Assembly (NCBI GenBank): GCA_947483455.1
Contig: CANKNK010000124.1
Location: forward strand, 1-5,721
Length of the DNA: 5,721 nucleotides
Source: Comamonadaceae bacterium
GTDB lineage: Bacteria > Pseudomonadota > Gammaproteobacteria > Burkholderiales > Burkholderiaceae_C
Direction of reading: 5' to 3'
Numbering within the stretch: the first letter of the stretch is position 1; each line of letters begins with the position of its first letter. Below the pieces are notes generated by a model. It saw only the letters and a program-made list of their open reading frames with translations, made no database searches and was not told where the DNA came from. Below are positions 1-5,721 of this stretch, in pieces. The position numbers were made by a program, and so were the translations under genes.

Positions 1-1546
<1,546 letters not shown>

Positions 1547-1558
1547 AGAAAGCGCAGC

Positions 1559-3160
1559 ATGCAACTGACCCTGTGGACTTACGAAGGACCGCCCCATGTG
1601 GGCGCCATGCGTATTGCCACGGCCATGGAGGGCGTGCATTACGTGCTGCATGCGCCTCAGGGCGATACTTACGCAGACCTGCTGTTCACCATGATCGAGC
1701 GCCTGCAAAAGCGCCCGCCTGTCACCTACACCACCTTCCAGGCGCGTGACTTGGGTGGCGATACCGCAGAGCTCTTCAAAACTGCCGCGCGTCAGGCCTT
1801 CGAGCGCTTTGCGCCGCAAGCCATGCTGGTGGGTTCGTCTTGTACCGCCGAGCTGATTCAGGACGATCCCGGCGGCTTGTGCAAAGCCTTGGATCTGCCG
1901 GTGCCGGTCGTGGCTTTGGAGTTGCCTTCTTACCAACGCAAAGAAAACTGGGGCGCCTCCGAAACCTTTTACCAACTGGTGCGCCATTTGTCCAAACCTC
2001 GCAGCCAAGCGCCGCAAGAAGGGCGCGTTCCCAGCTGCAATATTTTGGGCCCCAGCGCCTTGGGCTTTCGCCACCGCGACGACCTCACCGAAATTCGCAA
2101 ACTGCTCACCGACATGGGCATCGCCATCAACGTGGTCGCCCCGCAGAGCGCCACCCCGGCGGACTTGGCCCGTCTGGCAGACGCTGATTTCAACGTCGTG
2201 CTCTACCCGGAAATCGCCAGGCTCAGCGCGCAATGGTTGGAGCGCAGCTACGGCCAAGCCTTTACCAAAACCATCCCCATCGGCGTCGGCGCCACGCGTG
2301 CTTTTGTGCGCGAAGTCGCGGGCCTGGCCGGCCTAGACCCTGATGTAGCTTTGGCCAAGGTAAATTCTCGCGCGCAGTGGTATGCCCGCTCGGTCGATTC
2401 CACCTACCTCACCGGCAAACGTGTATTCGTGTTCGGTGATGCCACGCATGCCGTGGCGGCGGCCAAAGTGGCTGCCGAGGAAATGGGTTTTGCGGTCGTC
2501 GGCATAGGCACCTACAGCCGCGAATTTGCGCGCGAAGTGCGCGACGCCGCCAAGCTCTATGGTGTCGAGGCGCTGATCAGCGACGACTACCTGGAAATCG
2601 AATCGCGCATTGCGGAGCTGCAGCCCGAGCTGGTGCTGGGCACGCAAATGGAGCGCCACATCGCCAAGCGCCTGGGCGTGCCTTGCGCGGTGATATCTGC
2701 CCCGGTACATGTGCAGGATTTTCCGGCCCGCTATGCGCCGCAAATGGGCTTTGAGGGCGCCAACGTCCTGTTTGACACCTGGGTCCATCCGCTGATGATG
2801 GGGCTGGAAGAACACCTGATCGGCATGTTCCGTGGCGATTCCGAATTCCATGAAGACGCCGCGCCATCCCACCTAGGCGGCGCTGCGCGCATGCAGCCTG
2901 CGCCCAAGCCTGTGGTGGTCGCGATCGAGGCGGCGTCACCAACCGCGCAAGAAGCGGTCACGCTGACCGTGGCCGCTGACAAAACCAACACCGGCGGAGC
3001 CTGCACCTGGGACGCTGGTGCCGAGAAAGAACTAAAAAAAATACCGTTCTTCGTGCGCGGCAAAGCCCGGCGAAATACCGAACGCTACGCATCCGAGCGC
3101 GGCCTATCGGTAATTACGGTGGAGACCCTCTATGACGCTAAAGCTTACTTCGCCCGGTAA
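1559..3160 (+). CDS. bchB: Dark-operative protochlorophyllide reductase subunit B (BchB)
   Basis: 533 residues, normal for BchB (about 510-540). It is the second NB-component subunit of DPOR and supplies much of the substrate pocket. The N-terminus [15 protein letters not shown] is a family hallmark. D36 (in HAPQGD) matches the unusual aspartate that is the fourth ligand of the BchN-BchB [4Fe-4S] cluster. D280 in [12 protein letters not shown] probably matches the catalytic aspartate reported as Asp274 in R. capsulatus; I assign this by motif, not alignment. C95 lies in [11 protein letters not shown]. The nitrogenase-like domain runs to about residue 430. A low-complexity Ala/Pro/Thr/Val linker follows (about 431-480), then a C-terminal PCP_red-type domain (about 481-533, [13 protein letters not shown]). 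The gene begins 12 nt after the bchN stop, with only a weak purine-rich ribosome site (AGAGAAAG, 1545-1552), so coupling to bchN translation is likely. Its last 29 nt overlap bchH. An A8 run sits at 3034-3041. Confidence 0.97.
   Translation: MQLTLWTYEGPPHVGAMRIATAMEGVHYVLHAPQGDTYADLLFTMIERLQKRPPVTYTTFQARDLGGDTAELFKTAARQAFERFAPQAMLVGSSCTAELIQDDPGGLCKALDLPVPVVALELPSYQRKENWGASETFYQLVRHLSKPRSQAPQEGRVPSCNILGPSALGFRHRDDLTEIRKLLTDMGIAINVVAPQSATPADLARLADADFNVVLYPEIARLSAQWLERSYGQAFTKTIPIGVGATRAFVREVAGLAGLDPDVALAKVNSRAQWYARSVDSTYLTGKRVFVFGDATHAVAAAKVAAEEMGFAVVGIGTYSREFAREVRDAAKLYGVEALISDDYLEIESRIAELQPELVLGTQMERHIAKRLGVPCAVISAPVHVQDFPARYAPQMGFEGANVLFDTWVHPLMMGLEEHLIGMFRGDSEFHEDAAPSHLGGAARMQPAPKPVVVAIEAASPTAQEAVTLTVAADKTNTGGACTWDAGAEKELKKIPFFVRGKARRNTERYASERGLSVITVETLYDAKAYFAR
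3034..3041 (+). other. A8 homopolymer run in bchB
   Basis: Eight consecutive A bases in otherwise GC-rich coding sequence, read in the BchB frame as part of CTA-AAA-AAA-ATA (Leu-Lys-Lys-Ile, residues 492-495). The run lies at the start of the C-terminal PCP_red-type domain. Such runs can provoke polymerase or ribosome slippage; no slippage is shown by the sequence itself. Confidence 0.5.
3118..3124 (+). promoter_or_regulatory. Ribosome binding site of bchH inside the bchB reading frame
   Basis: GGTGGAG contains GGAG (3121-3124) with a 7-nt spacer to the bchH ATG at 3132. It is the best Shine-Dalgarno match at any gene start in this window, and it decides the bchH start. It lies within the codons of the last residues of BchB (around VITVETL), so both protein sequence and initiation signal constrain the same bases. 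Confidence 0.75.
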
Positions 3161-5721
3161 AGCCGCAGCGCTGCGCAACACCACCCCGATCAAGGTGGTG
3201 ATTGTGACCATGGACACGCATCTGGCCAGCTCGGTCAACCGCGCGCGGCATACCCTGGGCCGCGAGTTTCCAGGCCTATCGCTCAGCCTGCACGCCGCAT
3301 CCGAATACGCCGGCAACGAGGCCTTAATTGCACGCTGCAAAGCCGATATCGCGCAGGCCGACATCGTCGTGGCAGGTATGTTGTTTTTGGAAGACCACTT
3401 CCTGCCCATCCTGGATGACTTGCGTCAGCGCCGCATGCAGTGCGACGCCATGATTTGCATGGCCAGCGCCACCGAGGTGACGCAGCTCACGCGCTTGGGA
3501 CAATTCGACATGGGCAAGCCCGCTAGCGGCCCCATGGCCTTGCTCAAGAAACTGCGCGGCAGCAAAGAAAAAGCCGCTACCGGGGGCGCCGCGCAAATGA
3601 AAATGCTTCGGCGCTTGCCGCAAATACTGCGCTTTATTCCTGGCACTGCGCAAGATGTGCGCTCCTACTTCCTGACCATGCAATATTGGCTAGGTGGTTC
3701 GGACGACAACGTGCTAAACCTGCTGCGACACGTCATCGACCGGGGCGCAGATGGTCCGCGCAAAGTCTTGCGTGGTACGGTCAAAGTCGCGCCTCCGGTG
3801 GACTACCCGGAAGTCGGTGTCTACCACCCGCGCATGGCCGGACGCTTTAGCGAAGATGTACACGTGCTGCCGCGTCCCGAAGGCCTGCCTGCGCGTGGCA
3901 CCGTAGGCATTTTGCTGATGCGTTCGTACTTGCTTGCAGGCAATGCCGGGCATTACGACGGCGTGATTGCCGCGCTCGAAGCACGCGGTCTGCGCGTCAT
4001 TCCAGCTTTTGCGGCGGGCTTGGATTCGCGGCCTGCGATAGAAGCTTTTTTCATGAAAAACGGCCAACCGGTGATAGACGCCGTGGTATCACTCACCGGT
4101 TTCTCGCTGGTTGGTGGTCCGGCCTACAACGACGCCAAAGCGGCCGAAGAAGTACTGGCCCAGCTCGACGTGCCCTATGTCGCTGCGCATCCCGTAGAGT
4201 TTCAAACCCTGGACCAATGGGGCGGCTCCGACCGCGGCCTGTTGCCGGTGGAAAGCACCATCATGGTGGCCATTCCTGAGCTCGATGGCGCCACAAGCCC
4301 TATGGTTTTCGGTGGGCGCCCTGGTGCGCCCGGTGTCACCTGCACCGGCTGCCACCATGCCTGTACCTTTGGGCCTAGTACCAGCGCGCAAGACATGCAC
4401 TCCTGCCCTGAGCGCGCCCTGATGCTCGCCGCCCGCGTGAGCAAACTGGTGGCGCTAAAACGCAGCCAACGCCAGGAGCGCAAGGTCGCCGTCGTCTTGT
4501 TTAATTTCCCGCCCAATGCCGGCAATATCGGTACGGCCGCATTTTTGGCGGTGTTTGAATCGCTGTGGTACACCTTGGCGGGCATGAAGGCCCAGGGTTA
4601 CCAAGTGGATATGCCGGACTCGGTCGACGCCCTGCGCGATGCCTTGTTACACGGCAATGCCATGCAATACGGCGCTGATGCCAATGTGCACACACTCATC
4701 AGCGCCGATGACCATGTCAAGCGCGAGCGCTGGCTCAAGGAGATCGAGGCGCAGTGGGGTCCGGCGCCGGGCCGCCAGCTCAGCAACGGCAGCTCTATTT
4801 TTGTGCTGGGCAAGCAATTTGGCAATGTGCTGGTAAGCGTACAGCCTTCGTTTGGTTACGAAGGCGACCCCATGCGCTTGCTGTTCGAAAAAGGCCTAGC
4901 TCCCACGCATGCCTTCTCGGCCTTTTACCGCTACCTGCGGGAAGACTTTGCAGCCCATGCAGTGCTGCACTTTGGCACCCACGGCGCGCTCGAATTTATG
5001 CCAGGCAAGCAAACCGGCATGGGTGGCAGTTGCTGGCCGGACCGCCTGATTGACGATCTGCCCAATGTGTATTTCTACGCCTCCAACAACCCATCCGAAG
5101 GCGCGATCGCCAAACGCCGCTCTGGCGCCACCTTAGTGAGTTACCTCACGCCTCCGGTCACGCAAGCTGGGCTGTACAAAGGCCTGAACGAACTCAAAGT
5201 CTCGCTCGAGCGCTGGCGCGGCCTAGAGCCCGGTAATTCCGCGCGCGAAGGCTTGGCAGTGATCATCCAAGCGCAAGCTGCCGAACTGGATTTATGCAAG
5301 CCCGAGCCCGTTTGGGACACCGCCATGGGCGCTGCGCTGGACGCGCAGGTACTGCGTTTGTCGCAAGAAGTGCTGGAGCTGGAATACACCCTCATCCCCC
5401 ATGGCCTGCATGTGGCTGGGCGTCCGCCCAGCGCGGCCCAGCGGGTGGACATGTTGCTGGCCATGGCGGACGCGAATCACGGCGTGCAGTTAGACCGAGT
5501 CGCCGTCGAAGCCTTGGTGCAAGGCCAGTCCCCCGAGCGCGCCTTGGCCGCTGCCGGTTTGCCACGCAACCACGACAGTTTGGACGTATTGCGGGCTTTG
5601 GTGGAGCCGCAGGCACTGATGGCGGTCGATGCCGAAGTACCCGCCTTGCTGCGTGCCCTCGATGCGCGCTATATCCGCCCCGCGCCCGGCGGCGATGTGT
5701 TGCGTACGCCTGCGGTCTTGC
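3132..5721 (+). CDS. bchH: Magnesium chelatase large subunit BchH, N-terminal ~863 residues (3' end outside window)
   Basis: Partial gene: the frame stays open from ATG 3132 to the window end, giving 863 full codons; I read it through without a stop or frameshift. BchH binds protoporphyrin IX and, with the AAA+ subunits BchI and BchD, inserts Mg2+ in an ATP-dependent reaction, the first committed step to bacteriochlorophyll. Family members have about 1200 residues, so roughly the last quarter to third is missing. The N-terminal 170 or so residues ([12 protein letters not shown] onward) match the BchH/ChlH N-terminal domain. The rest is the CobN/Mg-chelatase domain, with NFPPNAGN from 458, [13 protein letters not shown] from 575 and [14 protein letters not shown] at 613-626, the last a signature of the superfamily. 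Four cysteines at 404, 407, 411 and 425 form a CX2CX3CX13C motif, a possible Fe-S site. The start is supported by GGTGGAG at 3118-3124 and by the VVIVTMD strand beginning about 20 residues in. The start lies 29 nt inside bchB. Confidence 0.97.
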   Translation, partial: MTLKLTSPGKAAALRNTTPIKVVIVTMDTHLASSVNRARHTLGREFPGLSLSLHAASEYAGNEALIARCKADIAQADIVVAGMLFLEDHFLPILDDLRQRRMQCDAMICMASATEVTQLTRLGQFDMGKPASGPMALLKKLRGSKEKAATGGAAQMKMLRRLPQILRFIPGTAQDVRSYFLTMQYWLGGSDDNVLNLLRHVIDRGADGPRKVLRGTVKVAPPVDYPEVGVYHPRMAGRFSEDVHVLPRPEGLPARGTVGILLMRSYLLAGNAGHYDGVIAALEARGLRVIPAFAAGLDSRPAIEAFFMKNGQPVIDAVVSLTGFSLVGGPAYNDAKAAEEVLAQLDVPYVAAHPVEFQTLDQWGGSDRGLLPVESTIMVAIPELDGATSPMVFGGRPGAPGVTCTGCHHACTFGPSTSAQDMHSCPERALMLAARVSKLVALKRSQRQERKVAVVLFNFPPNAGNIGTAAFLAVFESLWYTLAGMKAQGYQVDMPDSVDALRDALLHGNAMQYGADANVHTLISADDHVKRERWLKEIEAQWGPAPGRQLSNGSSIFVLGKQFGNVLVSVQPSFGYEGDPMRLLFEKGLAPTHAFSAFYRYLREDFAAHAVLHFGTHGALEFMPGKQTGMGGSCWPDRLIDDLPNVYFYASNNPSEGAIAKRRSGATLVSYLTPPVTQAGLYKGLNELKVSLERWRGLEPGNSAREGLAVIIQAQAAELDLCKPEPVWDTAMGAALDAQVLRLSQEVLELEYTLIPHGLHVAGRPPSAAQRVDMLLAMADANHGVQLDRVAVEALVQGQSPERALAAAGLPRNHDSLDVLRALVEPQALMAVDAEVPALLRALDARYIRPAPGGDVLRTPAVL
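4341..4406 (+). other. Four-cysteine motif in BchH, candidate [4Fe-4S] site
   Basis: Codons for BchH residues 404-425 encode C404, C407, C411 and C425 (CX2CX3CX13C, reading CTGCHHAC then MHSCPERA). This lies between the N-terminal part and the NFPPN region of the chelatase domain. A comparable cysteine motif near residue 393 of R. capsulatus BchH has been reported to hold an oxygen-sensitive, non-catalytic Fe-S cluster; I recall this from the literature and cannot align here. The cysteines and spacing are seen directly; the cluster is inferred from that precedent. Confidence 0.7.

Noticed and set aside
1547..1558. Possible promoter or terminator between bchN and bchB
   Set aside because: The gap is only 12 nt, with no inverted repeat and no room for promoter elements; it holds just a weak ribosome site.
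4341..4355. CXXCH (C404-T-G-C-H408) in BchH, resembling a c-type heme attachment site
   Set aside because: BchH is a cytoplasmic protein and the N-terminus here shows no signal peptide, so cytochrome c maturation could not act on it. The same cysteines fit the wider four-cysteine motif better.

Overview
The window is a stretch of a bacterial photosynthesis gene cluster. It holds four consecutive plus-strand genes of bacteriochlorophyll a biosynthesis, packed without real intergenic space: the 3' end of bchF (1-257), complete bchN (254-1546), complete bchB (1559-3160), and bchH from its start at 3132 to the window edge, still open at 5721. No RNA gene, mobile element, repeat array or CRISPR is visible, and there is no gene-free stretch longer than 12 bases.

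Organism: GC-rich DNA, the order bchF-bchN-bchB-bchH and the protein sequences all fit a purple (phototrophic) proteobacterium. My impression is a betaproteobacterium of the Burkholderiales, such as the Rhodoferax/Limnohabitans/Rubrivivax group. That placement rests on recalled similarity and was not computed. Both strict purple phototrophs and aerobic anoxygenic phototrophs in this group carry such clusters, and the window alone does not decide between them.

How the genes work together: BchH is the large porphyrin-binding subunit of magnesium chelatase. With BchI and BchD, which are not in this window, it inserts Mg2+ into protoporphyrin IX at the entry to the pathway. BchN and BchB form the NB component of dark-operative protochlorophyllide reductase (DPOR). 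With the reductase BchL, expected downstream but not seen, it reduces ring D of protochlorophyllide to give chlorophyllide. BchF hydrates the C3 vinyl group of chlorophyllide on the way to bacteriochlorophyllide a.

The junctions suggest one polycistronic, translationally coupled unit. bchF stop and bchN start overlap as ATGA, bchN and bchB are 12 nt apart, and bchH starts 29 nt inside bchB with a good Shine-Dalgarno site lying in the bchB codons. No promoter or terminator is visible; transcription must start upstream of the window or further out.

I do not see an undescribed system here. The most interesting details are a four-cysteine motif in the middle of BchH (C404, C407, C411, C425) that looks like an iron-sulfur site, and an eight-A run in bchB after which the -1 frame ends exactly in an ATGA overlap with the bchH start.
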